The notes beneath the pieces were generated by a model. The model was not told where the DNA came from, searched no databases, and worked only from the letters and a program-made list of their open reading frames with translations. A stretch of 64,000 nt of DNA, taken from positions 1 through 64,000 of the forward strand of contig JACCVV010000059.1 in the NCBI GenBank assembly GCA_013697955.1, in the 5' to 3' direction. Within the stretch, counting starts at the first letter, position 1, and each line of letters opens with the position of its first letter. A program made the position numbers and the translations under genes. Source of the DNA: Tatlockia sp. Lineage in GTDB: Bacteria; Pseudomonadota; Gammaproteobacteria; Legionellales; Legionellaceae. Positions 1 to 9,337 of this stretch are shown here, one piece after another.

Positions 1-76
1 TGGCTCCCCGGGACGGGCTCGAACCGCCGACCTAATGATTAACAGTCATCCGCTCTACCGACTGAGCTACCGGGGA
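1..76 (-). tRNA. tRNA-Asn(GUU)
   Basis: Reads on the minus strand as a 76-base cloverleaf. The acceptor stem TCCCCGG pairs with CCGGGGA, the T-loop motif GGTTCGAGCCC is present, the anticodon is GTT and the 3' CCA is encoded. It decodes asparagine AAC/AAU codons. The gene fills the first bases of the window, with its 3' end exactly at the edge. Confidence 0.97.
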
Positions 77-86
77 ATGAGGCGGA

Positions 87-115
87 ATCTTAAATTGATT
101 CCGCTAGTGGGTCAA
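87..115 (-). promoter_or_regulatory. promoter of tRNA-Asn
   Basis: On the minus strand, TTGACC (110-115) and TAAGAT (87-92) are separated by exactly 17 bases. The -10 is followed by a GC-rich stretch, which fits the stringent-type discriminator of stable RNA promoters. Transcription would start about 80, only a few bases before the mature tRNA 5' end at 76. Confidence 0.8.
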
Positions 116-145
116 GAGAAATTGAGAAATTTTCTTTCTTTACCA

Positions 146-1321
146 TTAATCCTTGCAAAATCGTTGTAAGCGATTGAGGGCATCTCGTAAAATTTCCATG
201 CTGGTTGCAAACGACAAGCGTATGCATCCTTCATTGCCAAAGGCTGAACCAGGTACTAAGGCTACTCCTACTTCTTTTAAAAGATCTTCGGCAAATTGCA
301 CATCATTAGAAAAGCCTCGTTTTTCGATGATATTTTGTACATTAGGGAAAATGTAAAAAGTGCCGTCCGCTGGAATTACTTCAATACCTGGTATTGCTTC
401 GAGACGTTCAACGACAAAGTCATGGCGTTTACGGAAGGCAGCCACCATTGGTTCTACTGCTTCTAAACCACCATTTAAAGCAGCAACGGCAGCTTTTTGT
501 GCGATAGAACAGGGATTTGAGGTTGATTGAGATTGAACAGTTTTCATAGCATCAATTAATGGGGCGGGGCCTGCGGCATAACCTATGCGCCAGCCAGTCA
601 TTGCGTAAGCTTTTGAAACGCCATTTAAAACGATCGTGCGAGAATATAAATCGGGGCATGCATTCAAAATATTATTAAAGGGCATTGTCCATATTATGTG
701 TTCATACATATCATCTGTTGCAATAAGAACATGAGGGTGCTGCAGCAAAACTTCAGCAAGAGCTGCTAATTCTTGTAAGGTATAAGCAATTCCTGAAGGA
801 TTTGAGGGGCTATTTATCACAACTAATTTGGTTTTGGGTGTAATGGCCTGAGCCAATTGACTGGGAGAAATTTTATAACGCTCAGCGGATGTTGCAGGTA
901 AAATGACAGGTTTGCCGCCAGCTAGTAAAACCATATCAGGATATGAAACCCAATACGGCGCAGGTATGATGACTTCATCACCATCATTGATAAAAGCCTG
1001 GCATAAATTATAGAAACTTTGTTTGCCGCCTACAGAAACCAAAATTTGATTAAGTTGGTAATCCAGTCCATTGTCGCGACTGAATTTATCTCGAACAGCC
1101 TGTTTTAGTTCGGCTATGCCGTCCACAGCAGTATATTTGGTAAAACCTGATTCAATTGCAGCAATGGCTGCTCGCTTGATATGTAAAGGAGTATCAAAGT
1201 CAGGCTCACCGGTACCCAGACCGATCACATCCAAACCTTCGGAACGCATCTTTGCAGCTTTTGCCGCTACTGCCAAAGTGGGTGAAGGTTTAACTTGTTG
1301 TATACGTGCTGCCATTTCCAT
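146..1321 (-). CDS. aspC: aspartate aminotransferase, class I/II PLP-dependent
   Basis: Fold-type I aminotransferase that interconverts aspartate and 2-oxoglutarate with oxaloacetate and glutamate in the cytosol. Visible marks are GLGTGEPDFDTP near the N-terminus, the substrate-site NSPSNPSG motif, and VSKAYAMTGWRIGY holding the PLP lysine (about K237). The reading frame opens at 1351, but I chose the ATG at 1321. It has AGAGGA about 8 bases upstream and yields MEMAARIQQVKPS, the usual family N-terminus (391 aa). It resembles the AatA/AspC type of Rhizobium and Thermus more than E. coli AspC. It is divergent from uvrB with a short shared intergenic region. Prephenate aminotransferase activity occurs in this subfamily and cannot be excluded. 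Confidence 0.9.
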   Translation of the reverse strand: MEMAARIQQVKPSPTLAVAAKAAKMRSEGLDVIGLGTGEPDFDTPLHIKRAAIAAIESGFTKYTAVDGIAELKQAVRDKFSRDNGLDYQLNQILVSVGGKQSFYNLCQAFINDGDEVIIPAPYWVSYPDMVLLAGGKPVILPATSAERYKISPSQLAQAITPKTKLVVINSPSNPSGIAYTLQELAALAEVLLQHPHVLIATDDMYEHIIWTMPFNNILNACPDLYSRTIVLNGVSKAYAMTGWRIGYAAGPAPLIDAMKTVQSQSTSNPCSIAQKAAVAALNGGLEAVEPMVAAFRKRHDFVVERLEAIPGIEVIPADGTFYIFPNVQNIIEKRGFSNDVQFAEDLLKEVGVALVPGSAFGNEGCIRLSFATSMEILRDALNRLQRFCKD

Positions 1322-1361
1322 TTTTAATTCCTCTACAATGTTACTTGTCAATTAATGCCTG

Positions 1362-1390
1362 TTGTCCAGACTCTTTTGATCGGTTATAGT
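1362..1390 (+). promoter_or_regulatory. predicted uvrB promoter abutting the start codon
   Basis: TTGTCC (1362-1367), 17 bases, then TATAGT (1385-1390). Only 7 bases separate the -10 from the uvrB ATG at 1398, so transcription would begin at or within a couple of bases of the start codon. No Shine-Dalgarno sequence lies in between. Confidence 0.55.
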
Positions 1391-1397
1391 TTATATT

Positions 1398-3386
1398 ATG
1401 AAAAGTATATTCAAAATTTACGCAGATTATCAGCCTGCCGGCGACCAACCTACCGCAATTAGCTCTCTGATTGAAGGCCTTGAATCGGGTTTAGCCCGGC
1501 AAGTACTCTTAGGCGTTACGGGTTCAGGTAAAACTTATACCATTGCCCATATCATTCAGGCTATGAAACGTCCCACATTGATTATGGCACCGAATAAAAC
1601 CTTGGCGGCGCAACTTTATGGCGAATTCAAAACCTATTTTCCTGACAATGCAGTCGAATATTTTGTGTCTTACTATGATTATTACCAGCCGGAAGCTTAT
1701 GTTCCGTCATCAGATACTTTCATAGAAAAAGACGCATCTATTAATGAGCACATTGAACAGATGAGATTATCCGCGACCAAAGCGCTGATTGAACGACGTG
1801 ACGCAATTATTGTTGCGACCGTTTCGGCTATTTATGGTTTGGGAGATCCCGATTCGTACCTGCGTATGTTATTACATCTCTCCAGGGGAGAACAGTGTGA
1901 TCAACGCAAAATTTTGAGGCGGCTTGCTGAAATGCAATACATTCGCAGCCCGCAAACGCTTGAGAGGGGTCAATTTCGTGTGCATGGCGACGTTATTGAT
2001 ATCTTTCCTGCTGATTCGGAGAAAGAGGCGGTTCGAATTGAGCTTTTTGATGATGTGGTTGAAAATATTGCTCGCTTTGACCCACTTACGGGCGAAATCC
2101 TGCATCGATTACCGCGAATATCCATTTTCCCCAAAACTCATTACGTGACTCCGCGTGAAAAAATACTGGAAACAATTGATCTCGCAAAAGAAGAATTGCA
2201 ACTTCGACTTGCCGAATTTAATAGTCAAAACAAATTGCTGGAAGCCCAGCGATTGGAACAGCGCACTAACTTCGACATCGAAATGATGCTGGAATTAGGC
2301 TATTGCTCGGGTATCGAAAATTATTCTCGGTATTTATCGGGGCGCTCTTCTGGCGAGCCACCGCCCACCTTGTTTGATTACTTGCCACCTGAGGCGCTTT
2401 TAATTATTGATGAATCACATGTCACCATTCCGCAAATTGGCGGAATGTATCGCGGTGATAGGGCTCGTAAAGAAACGTTGGTGAATTACGGTTTTCGTCT
2501 TCCTTCTGCTTTGGATAATCGCCCTCTTCGTTTTGAAGAATTTAATGATCGCTCGCCGCAAACGATTTTCGTGTCAGCAACGCCAGGACCTTATGAATTG
2601 GAGCATGCAGATAATATTGCGGAGCAGGTCGTACGTCCGACAGGATTAATTGATCCGCAAGTAGAAATAAGACCAGTCAAAAGTCAGGTCGATGATTTAA
2701 TGTCAGAAATTCACTTGGTGGTAGCCCAAGGTGAAAGAGTTTTAATTACTACATTGACTAAAAGAATGGCTGAAGATCTGACTGATTATTTACGGGATCA
2801 CGGTATCGCAGTTCGTTATTTACACGCTGATATTGATACAGTTGAACGCGTAGAAATTATCAGAGATCTGCGTTTAGGTGAATTCGATGTTTTAGTTGGG
2901 ATTAACTTACTGAGAGAAGGCTTGGATATGCCGGAAGTTTCACTGGTAGCTATTCTAGATGCTGATAAAGAAGGGTTTCTACGATCGGATAGATCATTGA
3001 TTCAAACCATCGGTCGAGCTGCACGGAATATGAATGGACGTGCGATTTTGTACGCTGATAGGATAACAGGGTCTATGCAACGCGCTCTTGACGAAACCAA
3101 GCGGCGTCGTGACAAGCAAACAGAACATAATATTGAACACGGTATTACTCCAAAAGGAATAAAAAAATCCATCAAAGATATTATGGAAGGCGCCTACAGC
3201 GTCAAGCGAAAAGGGCAGATTGCAGAACCCCAAGCCACTTATCAGCATCTTTCATCTGATCAGTTATTAAAACAGATTAAAGTGTTAGAAAAACGAATGT
3301 ATGAACATGCAAAAAATATGGAATTTGAACAAGCTGCAAAGGTTCGAGATGAATTATTGGTAATAAAAGAATTGTTGAAACAATGA
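1398..3386 (+). CDS. uvrB: excinuclease ABC subunit B
   Basis: DNA damage-recognition helicase of nucleotide excision repair. It receives damaged DNA from UvrA and recruits UvrC for incision. The Walker A motif GVTGSGKT lies at residues 39-46. The beta-hairpin region [12 protein letters not shown], the DESH box ([13 protein letters not shown]), the helicase motif [14 protein letters not shown] and [10 protein letters not shown] follow in order. A C-terminal UVR domain ([22 protein letters not shown]) contacts UvrC. At 662 aa it is full length. The ATG at 1398 matches the family N-terminus (short lead before DYQPAGDQP) although it has no ribosome binding site. It converges on the 6S RNA gene. 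Confidence 0.97.
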   Translation: MKSIFKIYADYQPAGDQPTAISSLIEGLESGLARQVLLGVTGSGKTYTIAHIIQAMKRPTLIMAPNKTLAAQLYGEFKTYFPDNAVEYFVSYYDYYQPEAYVPSSDTFIEKDASINEHIEQMRLSATKALIERRDAIIVATVSAIYGLGDPDSYLRMLLHLSRGEQCDQRKILRRLAEMQYIRSPQTLERGQFRVHGDVIDIFPADSEKEAVRIELFDDVVENIARFDPLTGEILHRLPRISIFPKTHYVTPREKILETIDLAKEELQLRLAEFNSQNKLLEAQRLEQRTNFDIEMMLELGYCSGIENYSRYLSGRSSGEPPPTLFDYLPPEALLIIDESHVTIPQIGGMYRGDRARKETLVNYGFRLPSALDNRPLRFEEFNDRSPQTIFVSATPGPYELEHADNIAEQVVRPTGLIDPQVEIRPVKSQVDDLMSEIHLVVAQGERVLITTLTKRMAEDLTDYLRDHGIAVRYLHADIDTVERVEIIRDLRLGEFDVLVGINLLREGLDMPEVSLVAILDADKEGFLRSDRSLIQTIGRAARNMNGRAILYADRITGSMQRALDETKRRRDKQTEHNIEHGITPKGIKKSIKDIMEGAYSVKRKGQIAEPQATYQHLSSDQLLKQIKVLEKRMYEHAKNMEFEQAAKVRDELLVIKELLKQ

Positions 3387-3391
3387 GAAAG

Positions 3392-3547
3392 GTAGCCCGA
3401 CAGTCGACGATTTTGAACCCTGGAGTTCAAGTGGGGAACGGATGGGATGGTTCAGGCTTCCCACTTAAAGTGGGCTTGCGCAACGCCAGCCGCAGGACGC
3501 TCCCCTGGTTGTGAGTATTGGTTCACTAATCACTCACTGCCGGGTTA
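3392..3547 (-). ncRNA. ssrS: 6S RNA
   Basis: On the minus strand the region begins CCCGGCAGT and ends ACTGTCGGG, which pair as a closing stem. Near the 3' side it contains CTTGAACTCCAGGGTTCAA, very like the CTTGAACCAAGGGTTCAA hairpin of E. coli 6S RNA. GCGTCCTGCGGCTGGCG lies in the first half, where E. coli has its bubble-flanking GCTCCGCGGTTGG. It lies downstream of zapA in the same orientation, the conserved zapA-ssrS order. The product binds sigma-70 RNA polymerase as a decoy promoter in stationary phase. Exact ends are estimated from the closing stem. Confidence 0.88.
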
Positions 3548-3552
3548 AATGA

Positions 3553-3558
3553 AGTATA
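3553..3558 (-). promoter_or_regulatory. -10 element of 6S RNA promoter
   Basis: TATACT on the minus strand lies about seven bases before the predicted 5' end of the 6S RNA. No good -35 hexamer is visible: GTTTAC sits 17 bases upstream. The RNA could also be processed from a zapA read-through transcript. Confidence 0.45.
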
Positions 3559-3625
3559 ACATTTTGGGTCAAAGCGTAAACTAATACTGACAAAATTTAC
3601 GTTTTTTTTTCGCTAAGTCTAAAAT

Positions 3626-3946
3626 TTAATCAGTTTGAGGGTCTTGTCCGATATTTCCATGAACCACTTGATGAATTTTATTTTCAAGCGAATTTATAAA
3701 ATTAGAGACTTGCTGACGTTGCTGTTCCTGTTGTTTCTGACAAGTGATCAGTTCATGGCTAACATTAAGCGCGGCCAAAAGCAGGGACTGAAATTCATCA
3801 AGTTGTTTAAATTTTTTCTTGGTTTGCACTAATTGCTCATTCAGTTTTTCCGCTGCTTGCTCAAGATTAGCAATTTCCGTATCAGGGCATTTAATTTCAT
3901 AAGTTTTATTTAACAATTTTATAGAGCAGGATTTTGAATTAGTCAT
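3626..3946 (-). CDS. zapA: cell division protein ZapA
   Basis: Small cytosolic FtsZ-ring stabiliser that bundles FtsZ filaments as a tetramer and links the ring to ZapB. The 106-aa protein has the ZapA layout. A short beta-rich start (CSIKLLNKTYEIKCPDTE) and the LEQAAEKLNEQL helix are followed by a long heptad-like, glutamine-rich coiled coil (VSHELITCQKQQEQQRQQV). A strong AGGAGGT lies about 7 bases before the ATG. The 6S RNA follows directly, as in other Gammaproteobacteria. Confidence 0.92.
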   Translation of the reverse strand: MTNSKSCSIKLLNKTYEIKCPDTEIANLEQAAEKLNEQLVQTKKKFKQLDEFQSLLLAALNVSHELITCQKQQEQQRQQVSNFINSLENKIHQVVHGNIGQDPQTD

Positions 3947-4151
3947 TTATTTGACCTCCTAAAAGGACTTTTCTCGTCATTCATTTGGAATTCTGAGAAA
4001 TTTTACGGAAAGAGCGTTTTTCCAACAGAAACTTTGATTAACAATCCGGTTTAAGCCGACACCTTATGTAAATTCTATTGTAAATAGTAGCAACTTTGGA
4101 ATGCTCGAGCAAATCAGGTATTATTAGCAATTTTGTATTTGTGAGCATCTT

Positions 4152-4733
4152 ATGCCTGCTAAAAATGATCTTACTCACTTACCCGCCTACCAAACCTTTA
4201 GCGATATTATTTCCACTTTGAATCTGCCAATTTCGGGTAGCGAACTGCATGGCATAATGTGCGGGTATTTATGTGCTGGGGCTGCCAGCGAAGGGGAAGC
4301 CTATTTAAGAGCCCTAACCCCAAATAGAAAAGAAGAAACTACTCGTGAAGCTGCCCTTGCTATTTTTGAAGTATATACTATCAGTCAACATCAGTTGTTG
4401 AATTTTGATTTCGAATTTGAGTTGTTTCTTCCCGGCGACAGTGAATCTTTAATCGAACGCGCCAAAGCTTTTAGCCAATGGTGTGAAGGTTTTATCCAAT
4501 CCATGAGAATTTCAGGCATTAGCTACGAACATTTTCAGGAAGAAGAATCACAGGAAGCCCTGCAACATATAACAGAATTCGCAGAACTGGAATATGAAAG
4601 CTTGCAGATCGACGAGGATGAAGATGAGCGAGCATTGATGGAAGTCTCTGAATATGCTCGCATGGCGGTACTTCGTTTGTATAGTGACTTGTTAGCGAAT
4701 GATAATGAGCACGGTTCGGGCACAGCGCATTGA
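4152..4733 (+). CDS. ygfB: UPF0149 family protein (YgfB-like)
   Basis: A 193-aa acidic, alpha-helical UPF0149/YgfB family protein. The family signature is visible as GSELHGIMCGYLCAG near the N-terminus and QWCEGFIQSM in the middle, with the usual acidic patch (EDEDERAL) towards the C-terminus. It heads the conserved ygfB-pepP-ubiH-ubiI cluster. Its molecular role is poorly defined. In Pseudomonas the YgfB family has been tied to beta-lactamase regulation, which need not apply here. The next gene, pepP, starts 22 bases downstream. Confidence 0.9.
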   Translation: MPAKNDLTHLPAYQTFSDIISTLNLPISGSELHGIMCGYLCAGAASEGEAYLRALTPNRKEETTREAALAIFEVYTISQHQLLNFDFEFELFLPGDSESLIERAKAFSQWCEGFIQSMRISGISYEHFQEEESQEALQHITEFAELEYESLQIDEDEDERALMEVSEYARMAVLRLYSDLLANDNEHGSGTAH

Positions 4734-4755
4734 GCTTCGGTATAAAAGGAAATTT

Positions 4756-6063
4756 ATGACAATTAGTCCGCAAGAATATAAGACAAGACGACAACGATTA
4801 GCTACCACGTTGCCCCCTGATTCGATCGCAATTATTCCTGCAGCCAATGAAAAACTGCGTAATGGTGATGCACATTATCGTTTCCGCCAAGACAGTGATT
4901 TTTACTATTTAACCGGTTTCAATGAGCCGGAAGCGGTATTAGTAGTTTCTGCAAATCCAAATCGTAGCTATCTTTTCAATCGTCCTCGCGATCCTGCCGT
5001 GGAACAATGGACAGGAAAACGATTAGGACAGGAAGAGGCATGCCAATTATTGGCTGTTGATGAGTCCTATCCCATCGACAGTTTTGCAACACGCCTGGCC
5101 GAATTAATTGGTGGAAAGGCTTCTATTTATTACGCAATTGGCAGAAATCCTGATTTTGAAACAGAGATTTTCACGGCCTTTGACGAGGTTAAAAAACAGA
5201 TTAGACGCGGCATTAAGGCGCCTGACAGTTTTAAAGATCTTGAGCCCATATTAAGTGAAATGCGTTTAATTAAATCGAAAGCAGAGATCGAACTGATGCG
5301 CCGAGCTGCTGAAATTTCAGTTCTTGCTCACAAAAGCGCCATGCGTGCTTGCAGGAAATCGGAAAATGAGTTCCAACTGGAAGCCGAGCTTCTCTATGAA
5401 TTTAGCAAAGGAGGTTGCCGAGCGGTAGCTTACGATCCTATCGTTGGCTGCGGCGAAAATACCTGCATTCTTCACTACACTGAAAATAATCAGCCCTTGC
5501 AAAAAGGCCAGTTACTTTTAATTGATGCCGGGGGAGAGTTTGAGAATTATGCTGCTGATATAACCAGAACCTTTCCAGTCAATGGCCGTTTTAGCGAAGA
5601 GCAACGTGCTATTTATGAACTGGTACTCAAAGCGCAAAAAGCAGGGATTTCCCTGATTAAACCCGGTTTACACTGGAACGAAATACAAGAAACTATTGTT
5701 CGGATTTTAACATCCGGACTCTGTGATCTGGCTTTGCTCAAAGGCTCAGTTAGTGAGCTTATAGCAGCGGAAGCTTATAAGCCTTTTTATATGCACAATT
5801 CCGGGCATTGGCTAGGTTTGGATGTGCATGATGCCGGACGTTATAAAATTGATAACCAATGGCGTCTTCTGGAAGAGGGTATGGTGCTTACTGTCGAGCC
5901 TGGGTTATACATTAGTGCTGAAATGAATGGCGTAGATCCACGTTGGGGGAACATTGGCGTGCGTATAGAGGATGATATTCTGGTTACTGCGGATGGTTAT
6001 GAGAATTTAACCGCTGGCTTGCCAGTTGAAGTTGATGAAATTGAGGCATTGTTGCGTGGCTGA
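4756..6063 (+). CDS. pepP: Xaa-Pro aminopeptidase
   Basis: Cytosolic dimetal peptidase (M24B) that removes the N-terminal residue before proline. The N-terminal aminopeptidase-P domain (RFRQDSDFYYLTGF) precedes a pita-bread catalytic domain. The metal ligands are recognisable: Asp in LLIDAGGEF and YAADITRTF, His in HNSGHWLGLDVHD, Glu in VLTVEPGLYI and in VRIEDDILVT. The frame is open from 4699 but that part overlaps ygfB. The ATG at 4756 has AAAGGA just upstream and gives the normal start MTISPQEYKTRRQ (435 aa). The end overlaps ubiH by 8 bases, which suggests translational coupling. Confidence 0.94.
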   Translation: MTISPQEYKTRRQRLATTLPPDSIAIIPAANEKLRNGDAHYRFRQDSDFYYLTGFNEPEAVLVVSANPNRSYLFNRPRDPAVEQWTGKRLGQEEACQLLAVDESYPIDSFATRLAELIGGKASIYYAIGRNPDFETEIFTAFDEVKKQIRRGIKAPDSFKDLEPILSEMRLIKSKAEIELMRRAAEISVLAHKSAMRACRKSENEFQLEAELLYEFSKGGCRAVAYDPIVGCGENTCILHYTENNQPLQKGQLLLIDAGGEFENYAADITRTFPVNGRFSEEQRAIYELVLKAQKAGISLIKPGLHWNEIQETIVRILTSGLCDLALLKGSVSELIAAEAYKPFYMHNSGHWLGLDVHDAGRYKIDNQWRLLEEGMVLTVEPGLYISAEMNGVDPRWGNIGVRIEDDILVTADGYENLTAGLPVEVDEIEALLRG

Positions 6064-7255
6064 TAAACAAGTAGACATCCTGATCATTGGCGGGGGCTTA
6101 ACCGGTGCTATTTTACTGCTGGCTTTAGCGAATCAAGGCTACTCATGCCTGTTAGTCGATGCTAATTCGCCTGGTGCGAATTTAAGTTCAGACTTTGATG
6201 CACGTAGTCTGGCCTTGTCGCCGGCCTCTGTTCGTATTTTGCAAATGCTAGGAATTTGGTCTCATTTACAAGATAAAGTCACAGCGATTGACTCTATTCA
6301 TGTTTCTGAAAAAGGAAGTTTTGGTAGCACCAATCTCACCGCTAATGAACAGTCTCTTGGTTATGTGGTTGAGATGCATCAGATAAATCAGGCTATTGAT
6401 CAGTTGCTTGATAAAAGTCAGATTTTAGCCCCAGCAACAATAAAATCCCTGGATAAAGAAAAAAGTCTTGCAACGATCAGCAGCCCGGAAGAAGAGTTTC
6501 TAGTACAGGCAAAATTAATAGTCGCGGCTGATGGAACCGACTCTACTGTACGCAAATTAAGCGGCCTTGCTGTGAAAACCAAGGATTTTCAACAATTAGC
6601 GCTGGTTAGCAATATTGGTTTGGCCCGTTCGCATCACAATGTTGCTTATGAACGGTTTACCTCTCACGGCCCTTTAGCTCTGCTCCCTATGACAGAAAAG
6701 CGCTCTTCACTAGTCTGGGCTTTATCGCCAACAGAAGCCAAGCGATTAATGGCTTTAGATGAGGCTGCCTTCCTTAGCTGCCTTCAAAAAAGTTTTGGCT
6801 ACCGTCTTGGTCGCTTTATACGGGTCGGCAAGCGATTTATTTATCCTTTAAAACAAATGACTATGCCGACCAAAACTGCCTGGCCTCTGGTTTTTGTTGG
6901 GAATGCAGCCCACACTTTGCATCCGGTTGCAGGTCAAGGGTTTAACCTTGGTTTGCGGGACGTAGCAACGCTGGCGCAATGTATTGTTCAGGATGGGTTA
7001 AATAAAGCAATGCTGCAACGACATCAGCAAATGCGACACCATGATGAATGGGCAATCACACAGTTTACTAATAGTTTGATAGCTATCTTCACCTCCCGTA
7101 TACCCGGCGTCTCTTTGGCTCGTAACTTTGGCCTGATTGCAGTCGATAATCTGACAGTCTTAAAACGCTGTTTAACTCATTATACCCGTGGTTTCGCAGG
7201 CGTAACGCCAGATCTTGTTTGTGGAATTGCTCTGGGTTTGCAGGAGGATAAATGA
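6056..7255 (+). CDS. ubiH: 2-octaprenyl-6-methoxyphenol hydroxylase (UbiH)
   Basis: FAD-dependent monooxygenase of the UbiH/UbiI/UbiF family that hydroxylates the aromatic ring during ubiquinone synthesis. The N-terminal GGGLTGA dinucleotide-binding turn, the middle AADGTDSTVRKL (DG motif) and VGNAAHTLHPVAGQGFNLGLRD (FAD ribityl-binding GD motif, with Asn in place of the usual Asp) are all present. The most likely start is GTG at 6056, inside the pepP stop region, with GAGG nine bases upstream. The longer frame from 6026 would begin inside pepP. The next gene overlaps its stop by four bases. Assignment to UbiH rather than a paralogue rests on the conserved pepP-ubiH-ubiI order. Confidence 0.9.
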   Translation: MADKQVDILIIGGGLTGAILLLALANQGYSCLLVDANSPGANLSSDFDARSLALSPASVRILQMLGIWSHLQDKVTAIDSIHVSEKGSFGSTNLTANEQSLGYVVEMHQINQAIDQLLDKSQILAPATIKSLDKEKSLATISSPEEEFLVQAKLIVAADGTDSTVRKLSGLAVKTKDFQQLALVSNIGLARSHHNVAYERFTSHGPLALLPMTEKRSSLVWALSPTEAKRLMALDEAAFLSCLQKSFGYRLGRFIRVGKRFIYPLKQMTMPTKTAWPLVFVGNAAHTLHPVAGQGFNLGLRDVATLAQCIVQDGLNKAMLQRHQQMRHHDEWAITQFTNSLIAIFTSRIPGVSLARNFGLIAVDNLTVLKRCLTHYTRGFAGVTPDLVCGIALGLQEDK

Positions 7256-8427
7256 GCAAGCACTTTGATGTTGCGGTAGTTGGCGCCGGTATAGTGGGAT
7301 TATGCGCGGCTCTTTCCATGAATCTGCGCGGATTTTCTGTAGCCCTAATCGATGCAGGCCAAATGATAGTTGATGAAAAAAATCCCGATGCAAGAGTCTA
7401 TGCAATTAATGAAGCTTCGCAAAATTTACTAAAGAACTTAGGTGCCTGGCAATGTATCGATTCCTCGCGTATATCACCCTATCGACAAATGTATGTATGG
7501 GATTCCTCAAGTGGCGCCCATATTGATTTTAATTCAAGAATGATCGCTTCAGACCGTTTAGGAACAATTGTTGAAGAATCGATACTCAAAAAAGCACTTC
7601 TGCACGCCCTAAGCTTGCAAAAAACAGGCATTTCACTTTTTCCAAACAGCAAGGTAAAAGCCTTGAATGAGTATGAAGAGTTTATAGAGATTTTAAGTGA
7701 AGATAGCAGTTGGCAAGCCAAATTGTTAATGATTGCTGATGGCGGAAACTCACCCTGCAGGCAATTGTTAAAGGTACCCCTGACCTCCTGGTCCTATCAT
7801 CAGGAAGCAATCGTTGCCTTGGTTACTACTGAAAAAGCCCATCAACAAACAGCCTATCAGGTTTTCAACAAGGATGGTCCTCTTGCCTTTTTACCCATGG
7901 TTAATGAAAAGCTCTGTTCAATTGTCTGGTCAACAACGCAGATAAACGCCAAAGAATTGATGACACTTTCTAATGAAGATTTCAATAAAGCGTTAACCAA
8001 AGCCTTTGCTGCAAAGTTAGGAGAATCGCAGGTCTGTGGCAAACGTTTCCAGTTTCCGCTGTTGATGCGCCATGTTAAACAATATACCGGCTCTCGTTGG
8101 ATATTACTTGGCGACGCTGCGCATACGATTCACCCGCTTGCTGGTTTAGGCCTGAATGTCGGTTTAGCTGATTTATCAACCTGGCTAAGCGGTATGGAAA
8201 AAGGCGAGAAACAACTGACGGCCAAAAAAGCGATGAGCGCTTATCAACGCCAACGAAAATCTGAGGTTTGGCAAACAATTGCGATGATGGATAGCCTAAA
8301 AACATTATTCGGAAATTCCTCTTCCCCGGTAATCGCTATAAGAAGCCTGGGTTTGCAGGTTATTAATCATTTTTCGCCCATTAAAAAATTGTTTATCAAT
8401 ATGGCAATTGGCAAGAAAGCGCTCTAA
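7252..8427 (+). CDS. ubiI: UbiI/VisC-type ubiquinone FAD hydroxylase
   Basis: Second aromatic hydroxylase of the family, 391 aa, overlapping ubiH by ATGA. It shows VVGAGIVGLCAAL at the N-terminus, IADGGNSPCRQLL in the middle and LGDAAHTIHPLAGLGLNVGLAD towards the C-terminus. Residues such as PLTSWSYHQEAIVALV and CSIVWS follow E. coli UbiI (C5 hydroxylase) closely, and the gene position matches ubiI. UbiF has a similar sequence, so substrate position is inferred from context. About 100 bases without a gene follow. Confidence 0.82.
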   Translation: MSKHFDVAVVGAGIVGLCAALSMNLRGFSVALIDAGQMIVDEKNPDARVYAINEASQNLLKNLGAWQCIDSSRISPYRQMYVWDSSSGAHIDFNSRMIASDRLGTIVEESILKKALLHALSLQKTGISLFPNSKVKALNEYEEFIEILSEDSSWQAKLLMIADGGNSPCRQLLKVPLTSWSYHQEAIVALVTTEKAHQQTAYQVFNKDGPLAFLPMVNEKLCSIVWSTTQINAKELMTLSNEDFNKALTKAFAAKLGESQVCGKRFQFPLLMRHVKQYTGSRWILLGDAAHTIHPLAGLGLNVGLADLSTWLSGMEKGEKQLTAKKAMSAYQRQRKSEVWQTIAMMDSLKTLFGNSSSPVIAIRSLGLQVINHFSPIKKLFINMAIGKKAL

Positions 8428-8527
8428 GTTTGAGCTAAGCCCCATAGAAAATTTTTTTAGAATGAGGTATAAACTAACGCTGTTCGCTAACCGCTATACA
8501 TGGCGCGAAAGTTTTAAGGGACTATAA

Positions 8528-9307
8528 ATGGCTATCAGAAAATTTATCGGAGTTGCTTTAGCTTGTCTTACAATGGCCAATGTTTGGGCTGGGACTGAAG
8601 CAAATTTTAACAATGGTAGTTTTGTTGCCACTTTAAGCCTTGGGCCTGCCTGGGCTAGACCAGGTGATGAACAAACACTGTTTCTTCAGCACGATGTTCA
8701 AAAAACTTATTATCCTATGCCAACAAGCCGCGCTCTAAAGTTTGTTTCTACTGCGAGAGGAACCGATACCCTGGCCACCGGTGAATTATTTTTGGGAATG
8801 CGGGGCGCAGTTAATTCAATTGTTGAAGGCCAATTTGGTTTGGTAGCCGCTGCTTCCTCACAAGTCAAGTTAAGAGGCACAATCTATGAGGATGCTAATC
8901 CTCTCTTCAATAACTTCACTTACTCATACGGCATACGGAATACCCGCATCGCAGCTAAAGCAAAATTTTTATACGATACCCGCAGTTACGATCTCTACCC
9001 TTACCTCAGCGGAAGTGCTGGCATCAGTTTTAACAGAGCTTCTGGTTTTGCTATCAAAACCAATGTAGCAGGAGAGGTTCCCCATCCTCCGTTTAATAAC
9101 AATGATGAAACTTCTTTTAGTTATAGTTTAGGTATTGGCTTGGAAACCGCTCTTGATACCAACTTTCGCTTAGGCCTTGGTTATGAGGTTGTTGACTGGG
9201 GAAGAAGTACTCTCGCACGTGCAGATGGTCAAACAGAAGGCTCTGGGCTTTCTGTTCAGAGTTTGTATGCCCATGCATTGCTAGTTAGCTTTAGTTATGT
9301 TGCCTAA
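8528..9307 (+). CDS. predicted outer membrane beta-barrel protein
   Basis: A 259-aa exported protein. A signal peptide (MAIRKFIGVALACLTMANVWA) is followed by alternating hydrophobic/polar strands with many Gly, Ser and aromatic residues. The C-terminus ends on a strand (SLYAHALLVSFSYVA). This is the pattern of small opacity/OmpW-like porins. Good ribosome binding site AAGGGA lies 6 bases before the ATG. I do not recognise a named family. It precedes another secreted protein by 30 bases and may share its transcript. Confidence 0.65.
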   Translation: MAIRKFIGVALACLTMANVWAGTEANFNNGSFVATLSLGPAWARPGDEQTLFLQHDVQKTYYPMPTSRALKFVSTARGTDTLATGELFLGMRGAVNSIVEGQFGLVAAASSQVKLRGTIYEDANPLFNNFTYSYGIRNTRIAAKAKFLYDTRSYDLYPYLSGSAGISFNRASGFAIKTNVAGEVPHPPFNNNDETSFSYSLGIGLETALDTNFRLGLGYEVVDWGRSTLARADGQTEGSGLSVQSLYAHALLVSFSYVA

Positions 9308-9337
9308 AGAGAAGAAGATCTTTAAGGATAAGCGGAT

